Origin: Bradyrhizobium ontarionense
Lineage (GTDB): Bacteria; Pseudomonadota; Alphaproteobacteria; Rhizobiales; Xanthobacteraceae
DNA: 64,000 nt
NCBI RefSeq assembly: GCF_021088345.1
Contig: NZ_CP088156.1
Location: 3,968,001-4,032,000 of the forward strand
Direction of reading: 5' to 3'
Positions within the stretch are counted from its first letter, which is position 1. Every line of letters starts with the position of its first letter. This document shows, in pieces, positions 17,778 through 35,000 of this stretch. Made by a program: the position numbers and the translations under genes. The notes beneath the pieces are model-generated. The model was given only the letters and a program-made list of their open reading frames with translations. It was not told where the DNA came from and searched no databases.

Positions 17778-20333
17778 ATGGAGCGGAACCAACTCCCATC
17801 CAATATTCACCCTACGCACTACGATATCTACATTCGACCCGACCCTGGATTCTTCGTCCAGTCCGACCTGCGGCTACGATTTGAAGGCGCGGTGCAGATC
17901 AAGATCGAGGTTGTTGAGGCGACCTCCGAGGTGATGCTTAACGCCACCGAACTGACCCTTCACCGCGCCCTGCTGGACGGGGAGGACAGCGCGGCGATCG
18001 TGACCAACGACGTCGACCAGACGGCCACCTTGGTATTCGGGCAGACTATCCCTGTCGGCACGCACGTCTTGTCGATCGACTATACCGGCAAGATCGCGCT
18101 CGGCGCCCAGGGACTGTTCGTCTCCGAATACGACACTCCGACTGGCCGCAAGCGTCTCCTGGTGACGCAGTTTGAGGCAGGAGACGCGCGGCGCTTCGTG
18201 CCCTGTTGGGACGAGCCGGCGCGAAAGGCGACCTTCACCGTTGCCGTGGCAGCGCCAAGCAACAAGCTGACCGTTTCCAACATGCCGATCGAAACCGTGT
18301 CGACGCTGGACGACGATCGTCAGTACGTCCGGTTTCGGAAAACACCGAGAATGTCGACCTATCTCCTGTTCCTGTGCATTGGCGATCTGGAGCGGATCAG
18401 CACCGTCAGCGGCGCAACCGTCATCTCCCTCGTCGCCAAGGCGGGGAGCGCCGAGGATGGCCGCTTCGCGCTCGATAGCGCGGCTAGGCTGCTGGAGTTC
18501 TACAACGACTATTTCGGCGTACCTTACCCGCTGCCCAAGCTCGACATGATCGCGGCGCCCGGCGCAGGCGGCTTCTCGGCGATGGAGAACTGGGGCGCAA
18601 TCCTCTATTTCGAAGACCAGCTGTTGCTGAACCCGGAATGGTCGACGGAATCGAATCGCCAGCGCGTGTTTGTGGTCATCGCGCACGAGATGGCACATCA
18701 ATGGTTCGGCAACCTGGTGACGATGGAGTGGTGGGACAATCTCTGGCTCAACGAAGGCTTCGCGTCCTGGATGGAGAGCAAGGCCACGGATCAATTCCAC
18801 CCCGATTGGATGAATTGGCTGCAATCGGAATTCGATCTACAGCGGGCGATGCGTCAGGATGCCAAACACACCACGCACCCGGTGGTGCAGCCGGTCGTGA
18901 GCGTCGAGCAGGCAGCGTTCGACGACATCACCTACCGCAAGGGCCGCGCAGTCATCCGCATGATCGAGAACTTCGTCGGCCCAGAGGCGTTCCGCAGCGG
19001 CGTGCAGGCTTACATGAAGCGATACGGCTACAAGAACACGGTCACCGACAACCTGTGGGATGAGCTCGAGAAGGCTTCCGGCAAGAAGATCAAGCAGATC
19101 GCCGCGGATTTCACCACCAAGCCGGGCATTCCGCTGATCCTGGTTGAAAGCGAGACGACCGGCACCGGGGGCGTCGAGATTTGCGTTCGAGAGCGACGGT
19201 TTGCCGTGGACGACAGCGCCGATGAACCGGCTACGTGGACCGTCCCGGTCTATGCGTCCGCCATTGGCGCGAGGGATCCGGTTCTGACGCTCGTGCACGG
19301 AGACCAGACGAAGCTACTGGTCCCTGGCGCGGTTCCGATCAAGCTCAATTCCGGCCAGACGGTCTACTACCGGGTCAAGTACGACAGCGGATATAGCGAG
19401 CTGGTGAATGCGCTCGACCGGCTGGCGCCCGCCGATCAGCTCGGGCTGCTGAATGATGCCTGGGCCATCGGCGAGGCTGGCGCCGTTACCATCAGCAACT
19501 ATCTCGACCTGACACTGAAGCTCACGCCTTCCACTGATCGCGTGGTGTGGCGGCAGGCGATCGAGACGCTGCTCGCTATCGACTCGCTCTATGATCCCGG
19601 CGCGCGGCGCAACGCGTTCCGCGCGTTCGCACGGAGCTGTCTGCAAGCCGTCTTCGCCGGCATTGGATGGGGACGCAAAACGACGGAAACAGACAACGAG
19701 ACAGTGCTGCGCGAGTTTCTCATCACCGGCCTGGCGCAACTGGATGATCTCGATGTCAAGCTGGAAGCACAGAGGCGGTTCGCCGCCTATGCCGGCCCGC
19801 CTGTCGATCCGTCGACGCTTCCGGCCGCGATCAGGCGGCCTGCCCTCGTGGCGGCAGCGATCAGCGCCGACACCAATCTGTACGGCCGCTTGTACGACCT
19901 GGCGAAAAGCACCACGGATTCGTTTGGAAAGGACCAGCTGTTCCTCGCGCTCGCCTCGACGGAGGATGCCGCGCTGGCGCAACGCTCGCTTGATATCGCC
20001 CTCGGCGACGACCCAGCCAAGACGACCGGACCCAAGATGATACAGCGTGTTGCTGTCACCCACGCCGATCTCGCCTGGCATTTCGCCCTGACGAACCTGC
20101 CGAAGATCAACGAGCGACTGGACGAACTGCAGCAGCTCAGCTTCGTGCCGAGCTTGACAGCGGCGTCGCGAAGCCCGCAGGTGCTCGAGGAGCTGCAACG
20201 TTACATCACCGAGAAAGTGCGACCGAATTCGCGCAAGTCGGCCGAACGGTACGTCGCCGATCTGACCTTCCGGCTGCAGGTCATCGGGCGACTATTGCCC
20301 GCTGTCGATACCTGGCTGACGACCCACAGGTGA
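17778..20333 (+). CDS. M1-family zinc aminopeptidase
   Basis: The ATG at 17778 has an AAGGAG ribosome site 8 bases upstream; an earlier TTG start is less likely. The protein has 851 residues, typical of the puromycin-sensitive/ERAP group of M1. It opens with the beta-rich domain (RFVPCWDEPARKATF), then SAMENWG near residue 266, the position of the GAMEN substrate loop with Gly replaced by Ser. The zinc site HEMAHQWFGN lies near 303, with the third ligand in NEGFASWME about 20 residues on. The C-terminal half is the helical ERAP1-like domain. No signal peptide is visible, so it is probably cytoplasmic and removes N-terminal amino acids from peptides. The flavin amine oxidase follows 75 bases later in the same direction. 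Confidence 0.93.
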   Translation: MERNQLPSNIHPTHYDIYIRPDPGFFVQSDLRLRFEGAVQIKIEVVEATSEVMLNATELTLHRALLDGEDSAAIVTNDVDQTATLVFGQTIPVGTHVLSIDYTGKIALGAQGLFVSEYDTPTGRKRLLVTQFEAGDARRFVPCWDEPARKATFTVAVAAPSNKLTVSNMPIETVSTLDDDRQYVRFRKTPRMSTYLLFLCIGDLERISTVSGATVISLVAKAGSAEDGRFALDSAARLLEFYNDYFGVPYPLPKLDMIAAPGAGGFSAMENWGAILYFEDQLLLNPEWSTESNRQRVFVVIAHEMAHQWFGNLVTMEWWDNLWLNEGFASWMESKATDQFHPDWMNWLQSEFDLQRAMRQDAKHTTHPVVQPVVSVEQAAFDDITYRKGRAVIRMIENFVGPEAFRSGVQAYMKRYGYKNTVTDNLWDELEKASGKKIKQIAADFTTKPGIPLILVESETTGTGGVEICVRERRFAVDDSADEPATWTVPVYASAIGARDPVLTLVHGDQTKLLVPGAVPIKLNSGQTVYYRVKYDSGYSELVNALDRLAPADQLGLLNDAWAIGEAGAVTISNYLDLTLKLTPSTDRVVWRQAIETLLAIDSLYDPGARRNAFRAFARSCLQAVFAGIGWGRKTTETDNETVLREFLITGLAQLDDLDVKLEAQRRFAAYAGPPVDPSTLPAAIRRPALVAAAISADTNLYGRLYDLAKSTTDSFGKDQLFLALASTEDAALAQRSLDIALGDDPAKTTGPKMIQRVAVTHADLAWHFALTNLPKINERLDELQQLSFVPSLTAASRSPQVLEELQRYITEKVRPNSRKSAERYVADLTFRLQVIGRLLPAVDTWLTTHR

Positions 20334-20408
20334 AGCCGATCCACAGTGCCGGCATGCGGCGCGGCGCGTGACTGCGTCACTAGGACGGACGTAACGAGGA
20401 AGTCACGG

Positions 20409-22028
20409 ATGTCATCCAAAGATTCCGATTCCGAAATTCTCGATGTCGCCGTGATTGGTGCAGGAGTTTCCGGCGTCTATAGTGCTTGGCGCCTGGCATC
20501 GTGCAAAGGCGGCGGGACGCCTCTCAAGGCCAAGGTGTTCGAGACGAGCGGCAGAGTCGGCGGCCGCCTACTCTCGGTCACCCCGCCGGGCATTCCGGGC
20601 ACGCGCGTGGAACTCGGAGGGATGCGTTTCACCTCGAGTCACACGCGTGTCAAAGTCCTGCTGGAGCAGTTCGGCATCCCGACGCATCCGTTTCCCGTGC
20701 GAGAGCCGCAAAACATCTGCTATGTCCGCGGTCACAGGCTACGGCACCAGGATCTGAAGACGCCGGCTCTCATTCCCTACAATCTGTTGTCGGACGAGCA
20801 GACGCCGCGGTCGCTGGATGTCGGTTTCGTTGCGGTTTCCGCCGAGCGTGTGCTGCGGTCGATGCAAAAGCGATGTGTCGATCTCGCAAAGGTCGATTGG
20901 AAGGATCTGGCCGAGAGATATCTTTATGACGGCGTCAGGCTGCGCGATCTACCGCTGCATTATCTGCTTCAGCGCAATGTGAGCGACGAAGCGCTGCGCT
21001 TCGCCGATGATGTCAGCGGATACAACAGCATTCTCTATACGTGGAATGCCGCCGACGGGTTTCCATGGAATCTCGACGATTTCGGCCGCGATGTGAAATA
21101 TTTCGGCATCACCCCCGGCTTCGCCTCCCTGCCGACCAAGCTGGCCAAGGGCTTCGAGGATGCGGGCGGCCAAATCCTGTTCAAGCATCGGCTGGAAAGC
21201 TTTGATGTCGGCTGGGAGGGCGATCGGGATCTGATCGAGATGCAATTCGCGGTCGATGGCGACAAGAGATGCACGATCAAGGCGCGAAAGCTGATCCTGG
21301 CCATGCCGCGCAGATCGCTCGAGCTCATTGCCGAGAGCGGCGCGGTTCTCGGGCGCGCGCCTGAAAACGATCGTGTCCGGAACTTGATCCGCTCCGTGAC
21401 GCCGATTCCCCTGTTCAAGCTGGCGCTCGGCTACCGCTTCCCCTGGTGGGAGACCATCGATCCCGTGGCCGTCGTGACCGACCAGGGTACGCAATGGCGT
21501 CCGATCCGCAAGGGCGTTTCGATCACCGATCTTCCGCTGCGGCAATGTTATTACTGGGCTACCGACCCGGACACCGGCAATGCGGTGGTGTTGATCTATG
21601 ACGACGGGCGCGATCTCGAGTATTGGGCCGGACTACGAGAGCGTCGTGAAAGCCCTGCCTATTCACAGAGGGTGACTGAGGGAGGCGATGCGGAGTGGAA
21701 TAGTCACAAGGCGCCGGAATTGATGGTAAACGAGGTGCATCGTCAGCTCCTTGAGATCCACGGGGTTGACCATCGTAAGGACATTCCGTTCCCCTATGCA
21801 GCCGCCTACCGCGATTGGAGCGAAGATCCTTTCGGCGGTGGCGCCAATTTCTGGCATCTGCACGTCGACAGCGAGCAGGTCGGGCGCGACATCCTGCAAC
21901 CGAAACCGTCCCTGCCTGTCTTCATTTGCGGCGAGGCCTACTCGCATCAGCAAGGTTGGGTCGAAGGCGCCCTGCAAACGGCGGACCAAATGCTGGCGAC
22001 ACACTTCGCCTTGCCGCCGCCGTCATAA
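20409..22028 (+). CDS. Flavin-containing amine / L-amino-acid oxidase
   Basis: The start at 20409 has a GAGGAAG ribosome site; the protein has 539 residues. The N-terminal FAD-binding Rossmann motif reads DVAVIGAGVSGVYSAWRLA, followed by KVFETSGRVGGRL, the GG-doublet and second flavin motif of amine oxidases. The region ARKLILAMPRRSLELI is typical, and the C-terminal FAD contact is PVFICGEAYSHQQGWVEGALQTAD. The family oxidises amines or L-amino acids to the imine, giving a 2-oxo acid or aldehyde, ammonia and H2O2. Substrate cannot be read from sequence. Its position after an aminopeptidase fits amino acids released from peptides. Confidence 0.87.
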   Translation: MSSKDSDSEILDVAVIGAGVSGVYSAWRLASCKGGGTPLKAKVFETSGRVGGRLLSVTPPGIPGTRVELGGMRFTSSHTRVKVLLEQFGIPTHPFPVREPQNICYVRGHRLRHQDLKTPALIPYNLLSDEQTPRSLDVGFVAVSAERVLRSMQKRCVDLAKVDWKDLAERYLYDGVRLRDLPLHYLLQRNVSDEALRFADDVSGYNSILYTWNAADGFPWNLDDFGRDVKYFGITPGFASLPTKLAKGFEDAGGQILFKHRLESFDVGWEGDRDLIEMQFAVDGDKRCTIKARKLILAMPRRSLELIAESGAVLGRAPENDRVRNLIRSVTPIPLFKLALGYRFPWWETIDPVAVVTDQGTQWRPIRKGVSITDLPLRQCYYWATDPDTGNAVVLIYDDGRDLEYWAGLRERRESPAYSQRVTEGGDAEWNSHKAPELMVNEVHRQLLEIHGVDHRKDIPFPYAAAYRDWSEDPFGGGANFWHLHVDSEQVGRDILQPKPSLPVFICGEAYSHQQGWVEGALQTADQMLATHFALPPPS

Positions 22029-22119
22029 CGCAAAACGTACGCATCAGTCGCCCATCTTCCGCAGCTTGCACGGTGGCGGGTCCACCATGACCGGTCTGGT
22101 GAGATGGCGATTATCCACG

Positions 22120-22475
22120 CCGATTGATTTTTTGCCAACCCGTCGATGATCTGCAACACGACCGGATCTCCTGCAAACAGCCGGAACACCTCAGCGAACC
22201 CTGCGACCGCGACAGCCACGCGTTCGGGATCGGCCAGTTCATCAACGGGATCGTTCGGAACGCCATACTGGCCCGGATCATCGCGGCTGACCAGCAACCG
22301 TTGTTCGCTCCAGACTCGCCGCCAATAGTCGTCGTAGATGCTGCGCATGACGCCGGACAAAAAAGCCCGGATCGCCCCCCCCAAACGGCCAGACACGCGA
22401 TCCGTCAAGAACGCGGACAATGGCCTCATGCAGCACGTCGGCCCAGCCTTCAGCCGCACCAGATCGGCGAAAGCC
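22120..22475 (-). pseudogene. Decayed sigma-70-like (region 2/4-type) protein fragment
   Basis: Minus-strand translation across two frames gives ADLVRLKAG, then WADVLHEAIVRVLDGSRVWPF, then back to FLSGVMRSIYDDYWRR and VFRLFAGDPVVLQIIDGLAKN. The order and wording resemble small rhizobial sigma-factor-like proteins (a DLLQEALxRALDG block, a FLxxVMRSI block, then a LFADDPxAQxIxxG block). Two frame changes and missing ends show it is dead. It lies antisense to the first codons of the next plus-strand frame. Confidence 0.45.
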
Positions 22476-23015
22476 CCGGGCGCGACCATCGACGTCCTGG
22501 TGTATCCGATCTGCTTCAATTTCCGGCACGCCGTCGAACTCTACGTCAAGTACATAATCGCCGACCTGAGTAGGGTGCAGGGGACCGGCCGGCAGTACCA
22601 GGCCGGCCACTCGCTGCTCCGGAACTGGAAGAAGGCCAAGAAGCTGTTGAAGGCCATCGACCATGCCGCCGAAGATGCCGCGCTCTTCGAAGAGGTGATT
22701 GGACATATCGAAGAGGTCGACCCGGCCGGCCAGACGTTCAGATATCCGGAGTCGATCAAATACGATCAGCATCTGAAGGATTGGCCGAGCATCAACCTCG
22801 CCGTCGTCGAATATTACTACGCCCGTCTGTTCGCCGTCGCGAAGGACTGGCAATACCGCATCGATCACGCTGTCGATCGGGCGTCGCAGGACCGAACGCT
22901 GGCGCCGCCCTACAGGCGGCCGCCGGATAAGAACGCTCTGGTTGGACGCTGGCATTTCCTGATCTATAGAGCCAAGAACGCAGGCCTGAGCATCCGCAAT
23001 CTCTTCCGACGATAG
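22338..23015 (+). CDS. Hypothetical protein, probably N-terminally truncated (HEPN-like helical)
   Basis: The frame has 225 codons, but its first 45 are antisense to the sigma-like remnant and look random. The credible part starts near 22476 (IDVLVYPICFNFRHAVELYVKYIIADL) and continues with a helical, charged stretch (GHSLLRNWKKAKKLL) to IRNLFRR. The pattern FxFRHAxELYxK with a following GHxL is reminiscent of HEPN-type helical bundle proteins, some of which are toxins or RNases, but the RxxxxH motif is not clear. It may be a fragment joined to the sigma remnant by a deletion. Function unknown. Confidence 0.45.
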   Translation: MLRMTPDKKARIAPPKRPDTRSVKNADNGLMQHVGPAFSRTRSAKAPGATIDVLVYPICFNFRHAVELYVKYIIADLSRVQGTGRQYQAGHSLLRNWKKAKKLLKAIDHAAEDAALFEEVIGHIEEVDPAGQTFRYPESIKYDQHLKDWPSINLAVVEYYYARLFAVAKDWQYRIDHAVDRASQDRTLAPPYRRPPDKNALVGRWHFLIYRAKNAGLSIRNLFRR

Positions 23016-23051
23016 TCCACCTGCAGAAAAGACCGGGGATCCCCCTCGCCG

Positions 23052-23207
23052 ATGTCCGAAAGCAAGCAGCGGCTGCTGCGCGCGACCGGCGATCCGAACC
23101 GGGTCATCAAGATCGAAAGCGATCCGGTGACGGGCGCCGACCTCTGGGTGATCCTGCGACGCGCTTCCCGAATCACGGAGGACAAAGCTCTCCACAGGTT
23201 GCGCTGA
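23052..23207 (+). CDS. Small ORF, 51 residues, unknown
   Basis: An ATG-started frame (MSESKQRLLRATGDPNRVIKIESD onwards) ends at TGA 23205-23207. Its codon use matches the high-GC surroundings. It lies 37 bases after the previous frame in the same direction. No family is recognised and the ribosome site is weak, so this may be a fragment or a chance frame. Confidence 0.25.
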   Translation: MSESKQRLLRATGDPNRVIKIESDPVTGADLWVILRRASRITEDKALHRLR

Positions 23208-23626
23208 AGTGATATTCGTGCTTTATTGCAACCTTAGGATGGCAGATGGAAGTCAACATGAATTCCAGCTGGGACACACTTTTTACCTGAACCTGGTCTG
23301 GCCGGTTGGGACTTAAGAGAAAGCTCCCGACTTCGGGAGTATTTGGCACGCGGCGGAGCGGTCTGACCTCCCGCATAGGTCCCCGAGGAGGCGTTGTTGG
23401 CGAAGTGGCGTGATCGAACGCTCCTCTGAACGCGGACGGGGGATTCGCTGTCCGGCACGCCAACGATAGGACTGAGAGACGAACATAGCGGGCTGCGCCG
23501 GTGTCGGTCCGGCGCGCGAGTCAGCGAGGAGCACCGGAAGCACAAGACCCGCCGTAGTTCTCTCTCCGCGAAGCTGTTTAGTCCAAGGGCGTTCCGTCAA
23601 CCGGGACCCGCTAATGTTTCCTATCA
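23208..23626. other. Junction region left of the NRPS cluster, with a small hairpin
   Basis: No gene is supported in these bases. CTCCCGA (23324-23330) pairs with TCGGGAG (23333-23339) over a two-base loop; the following bases (TATTTGG) are too poor in T for a confident terminator. Base composition starts to change here from the high-GC left side to the lower-GC cluster. Confidence 0.35.
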
Positions 23627-23627
23627 T

Positions 23628-23669
23628 CTCTTGCGTCCTTGTTGACCACTCTTGCGTCCTTGTTGACCA
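23628..23669 (+). repeat. Two perfect tandem copies of a 21-base unit upstream of the NRPS
   Basis: The unit starting CTCTTGCGTCC and ending TTGACCA occurs at 23628-23648 and again at 23649-23669 without a mismatch. Two helical turns of spacing fits repeated protein-binding sites. Each copy contains the half-site TTGCGT. Confidence 0.8.
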
Positions 23670-23681
23670 CGCGACATGCCG

Positions 23682-23704
23682 TTGCGTGAGGCTTTACAAC
23701 GCAA
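23682..23704 (+). promoter_or_regulatory. LysR-type T-N11-A box in front of the NRPS operon
   Basis: TTGCGT (23682-23687), 11 bases, then ACGCAA (23699-23704) forms a perfect interrupted inverted repeat of the T-N11-A kind bound by LysR regulators. The same half-site TTGCGT appears twice in the 21-base repeats just upstream. The box is 32 bases before the NRPS start codon. That a LysR protein binds here is inferred from the pattern. Confidence 0.45.
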
Positions 23705-23736
23705 GTTCACAACTTAACGTCACCGAGATTGACTAG

Positions 23737-31470
<7,734 letters not shown>

Positions 31471-31486
31471 AAAGAGGAATTATTGA

Positions 31487-31996
31487 ATGTCATTGGCGCC
31501 CCCAACGATTCCTCGTCAGTTGCCGCAACAGACCCGGTGGAACGCGACTCAACCGTCCGCCAGGACACTCTATCAAGTATTTGACAACCAGGCACGAGCC
31601 ACTCCAAACGCCGTGGCCATCAATTGCGCCGGCGAAACCCTGACCTACGCCGAACTGGCAACAAAAGTCACGCGACTGGGCAACGTGCTGCAGACCGGAT
31701 ACGCCGTGCACAAAGGCCGCGTTGGCATTTGTCTGAACCGCTCTGCCGAGTTGGTCATCGCCGTACTCGCAGTGCTGCGAACGGGTTCGGCCTATGTACC
31801 GCTCGACCCCCATGCGCCGGCAGACCGCAACAAGTTCATTATCGAAGACTGCAAGCTGGATTTGTTGATAACCGAAAACGGTCTTTTGCACGGGCTTGGC
31901 GCTGCAGGCAACATTACGCTCGACGTCGCCGACGTCGCACTCTGCGCAGACGAGGATTCAACAGAAGTTGTCGGCTCGCCGTCCGACCTCGCTTAA
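31487..31996 (+). CDS. NRPS 2, first piece: N-terminal 169 residues of adenylation domain A3
   Basis: The start (MSLAPPTIPRQLPQ) has a GAGGAA ribosome site and lies 16 bases after NRPS 1. The text is the first subdomain of an A domain (ARATPNAVAINCAGETLTYAELA, then VLRTGSAYVPLDPHAPADRNKFI). TAA at 31994-31996 ends it after SPSDLA. The same frame continues directly with RSGSTGQPKGVLVENHA, so the stop lies just before the nucleotide-binding A3 motif, where YVIYT or similar is expected. The net effect is a stop plus about three missing codons. Without a repair or sequencing correction, this domain is broken. Confidence 0.85.
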   Translation: MSLAPPTIPRQLPQQTRWNATQPSARTLYQVFDNQARATPNAVAINCAGETLTYAELATKVTRLGNVLQTGYAVHKGRVGICLNRSAELVIAVLAVLRTGSAYVPLDPHAPADRNKFIIEDCKLDLLITENGLLHGLGAAGNITLDVADVALCADEDSTEVVGSPSDLA

Positions 31997-32089
31997 CGCT
32001 CGGGCTCGACCGGCCAACCGAAGGGAGTACTGGTTGAGAACCACGCCATCGTCAGTCTGCTCGAGTGCCTTAGGGCGACTTTCGACTTC

Positions 32090-35000
32090 GTGGCGACTGA
32101 ACATTTCCTGTTGAAGACACCCGTCGTGTTCGATGTCTCCACCGTCGAATTGTTCAGCTGGTTTTTCTGCGGCGGGCAACTGTCGGTGCTGGAATCGGAG
32201 GCCGAAAAGGATCCCGAACGAATCTACCGCGCGATTGTCGAGAGCAAGGTCACCATCGTCAATTTCGTGCCTTCCCTTTTCAGCAGGTTCATCGAGTATC
32301 TGGAATTCGGCAAATGCACGCACTTTGCCCAGCTGCGCAGCATCTTCCTCGCCGGCGAGGCGCTCACTGTTTCGCTGGCGGCCCGATACTATCGCCTTTC
32401 CGACAATCTGCCTTCGCTGGAGAATTTGTACGGTCCCACCGAAACGACGGTATTTGCCACTCGTTACCCAGTTGACGCCAAACACCCGCAGTCCGACATG
32501 CCGATCGGCAAACCTCTGCCGGGATACACGGCCCGCGTCGTGAGGGATGACGGCGAATTATGTTCCGTCGACGAGCCGGGAGAACTCTGGATCGGCGGCA
32601 CGGGGCTTTCTCGCGGTTATACCAGGGGAGATTTGAACGGCGCGAAGTTTGTCAGCCATCCACAAGCGCCGGGACAGACCTTCTATCGAACCGGCGACAG
32701 GGCAAAGTGGCAGCAGGATGGAAACCTGGCCTTTCTCGGGCGCAGGGACAACCAGATCAAACTGAGGGGATACCGCATCGAACTGGAGGAAATCGAACAT
32801 CAGCTCCACAGCATGCCAGGCATCAGCCAATGCGCAGTACTCAAGTTGGTCGACAAGGCCAATGATGAGTTTCTGGGCGCTTATTATTCCGGTACTGAAA
32901 ACCTTTCCGACGACGGCATCAAGAATTATCTGCGACAACGTTTGCCGGACTACATGGTGCCGGCATCCTTCGTCAGAGTCCCGCGCTTGCCTTTGACCGC
33001 CACTGGGAAAATCGACAGAAATAGTTTGCAGAGCCTGCCGTTGGAAGCCGCCGGAACAGCCATCGCACGTAATGAGAACGACGACGCCTTTCAAACCATC
33101 CTGATCGACAATCTGGGAATTTCCAGCATCGACTGGCAACGGTCCTTCTGCAGCCTGGGTGGCACCTCTCTGAAAGCCATTTCATTGAACGTGGCGGTGC
33201 AGCGCAGCTTCGGCGTCAAATTGCGCATGCAAGATATCTTTAATGCGGCAAATCTGGTGGAACTGCGCCACCTCATCGAAAAGAGCCTGCCTGTACCTCC
33301 CGATCGCTCGCCCATAAGGTCGACGCTCACCACGGCGCCCCTGTTGCCGGCGCAACGAAGCATCTTCTTTTTCTGTCACCTGAATCCGCAATCGCCGCAA
33401 TACCACATCACCGAGTATTTTGAGTTGGCGGGACTGCCTAACGAGGCAAGACTTGAAGCTGCCTTCAACAGGTTGATCGAGCAATACGAAATACTGCGAA
33501 CGGCGTTTCGGGTGGATCGCGATGAGCCAATACAGTGGATACGCAAGAGCGTCAGATTCAAGCTCGACACATTTTACGACCTCGAACCGTTGCAGGCACT
33601 GGAAAAGGTTGTGCGGCCTTTCGATCTGCAGGAAGCACCCTTGCTGCGGGCAGCACTTATCGTCACGAAAGAACGGTACTGGTTGGCGATAGACGTGCAT
33701 CACATCGTTGCCGACGGACACTCCATGTCCGTGCTGGTGAGAGCCCTGTTCGCCCTGTATGAAGACAAGCAACCGGCGCGCGAGGCTTTCTCGTATTACG
33801 ACTACTGCAGCTGGTATTTCTCGCCATATAACCAGGACAACATTGCGCGACAGGAAGAGTACTGGCTCGGTCAGTTCAGTACCGTGCCGGAAGCACTCAA
33901 CATCCACACCGATTATCCCCGCAGTTCGCGTTCCCGATTCGAGGGTAAGACGGTGTTTCTCACACTAGACGCCGGTGTTTGCTCCGGCTTGTCGGCACTT
34001 GCCATCGAAAAGGGCGTGACAGCTTTTGCATTATTCCTGGGTTGCTTTTCCATCCTTTTGCAGAAACTGACCAGGCAACATGATCTCGTGATAGGTGTGC
34101 CGGTCTCGACGCGGGGAGAGCCCCGCTTCCAGGAAACCACCGGCCTGTTTATCAACACGCTGGCGCTACGCTGTCATCCACACGCGGACAACAGCTTCGA
34201 CGGTTACCTGGGAGAAATATGGCAGCTCGTCAATGATGCGCTGGAACACAGGGATTACCCGTTTGAAACGTTGGTCCGACAAACCAACCCGGAGCGAAGC
34301 ACGGACCACAATCCGTTGTTTTCTGTCCTACTCAACTTTGATGACCGCTCTGCCAGCACCCCTCTCTCGGTCGATGTCATTGATCGCAAGACGTATTACG
34401 GCAACACCACGAAGTTTGACCTGGTGCTGGATGTCACTCTCGATGGCACATCCATCGATCTGGCACTTACGTTCAACTCGGAACTATTCGGTGTCGATAC
34501 TGCAACGCGGTATCTCGAATACTTGAGCGCCATTTGCCGACAGGCAGTAAGCAGTCCCGAACGGTCGATTGCTGACATCGACATCATGACCGTGGCTGAA
34601 AAGACGCGTGTTCTGCATGATTTCAACGACACGGCCGTGGACTACGGGCATACGCGTCCAATTCATGAGTTGATAGAACGGCAAGCCGCCCTGGATCCGG
34701 ACAGGATCGCCCTCTTTTGCGACTTAAAGGCGACTACGTACGGCGACCTTGACGGGAAGGCGAATTCACTTGCCGCGATATTGATGGCGAAGGGCGCCAG
34801 GCAAGGCGATTTCATTCCGGTCCTGATGACGCGTGGCCCGGAGCTTTGCATTGCCCTGCTGGCGATCTTGAAGGCCGGCGCCGCCTTTGTCCCCCTCGAC
34901 GTTCAACTTCCCCCTGCCAGGCTGGATCGGATTCTTGCAGAGCTCGGCAATCCGCTCGTCTTGCTGAATGAGGCAACTGCGGAGAAACACCGTTTTAGCA

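Noticed and set aside
22278..23195. A 305-codon minus-strand frame
   Set aside because: Only a short piece (WADVLHEAIVRVLDG) resembles a sigma-like protein; the rest is shadow of the plus-strand frame, so only a pseudogene fragment is called.
23324..23339. Rho-independent terminator before the NRPS cluster
   Set aside because: The 7-bp stem has a 2-base loop and no T-tract in either direction.
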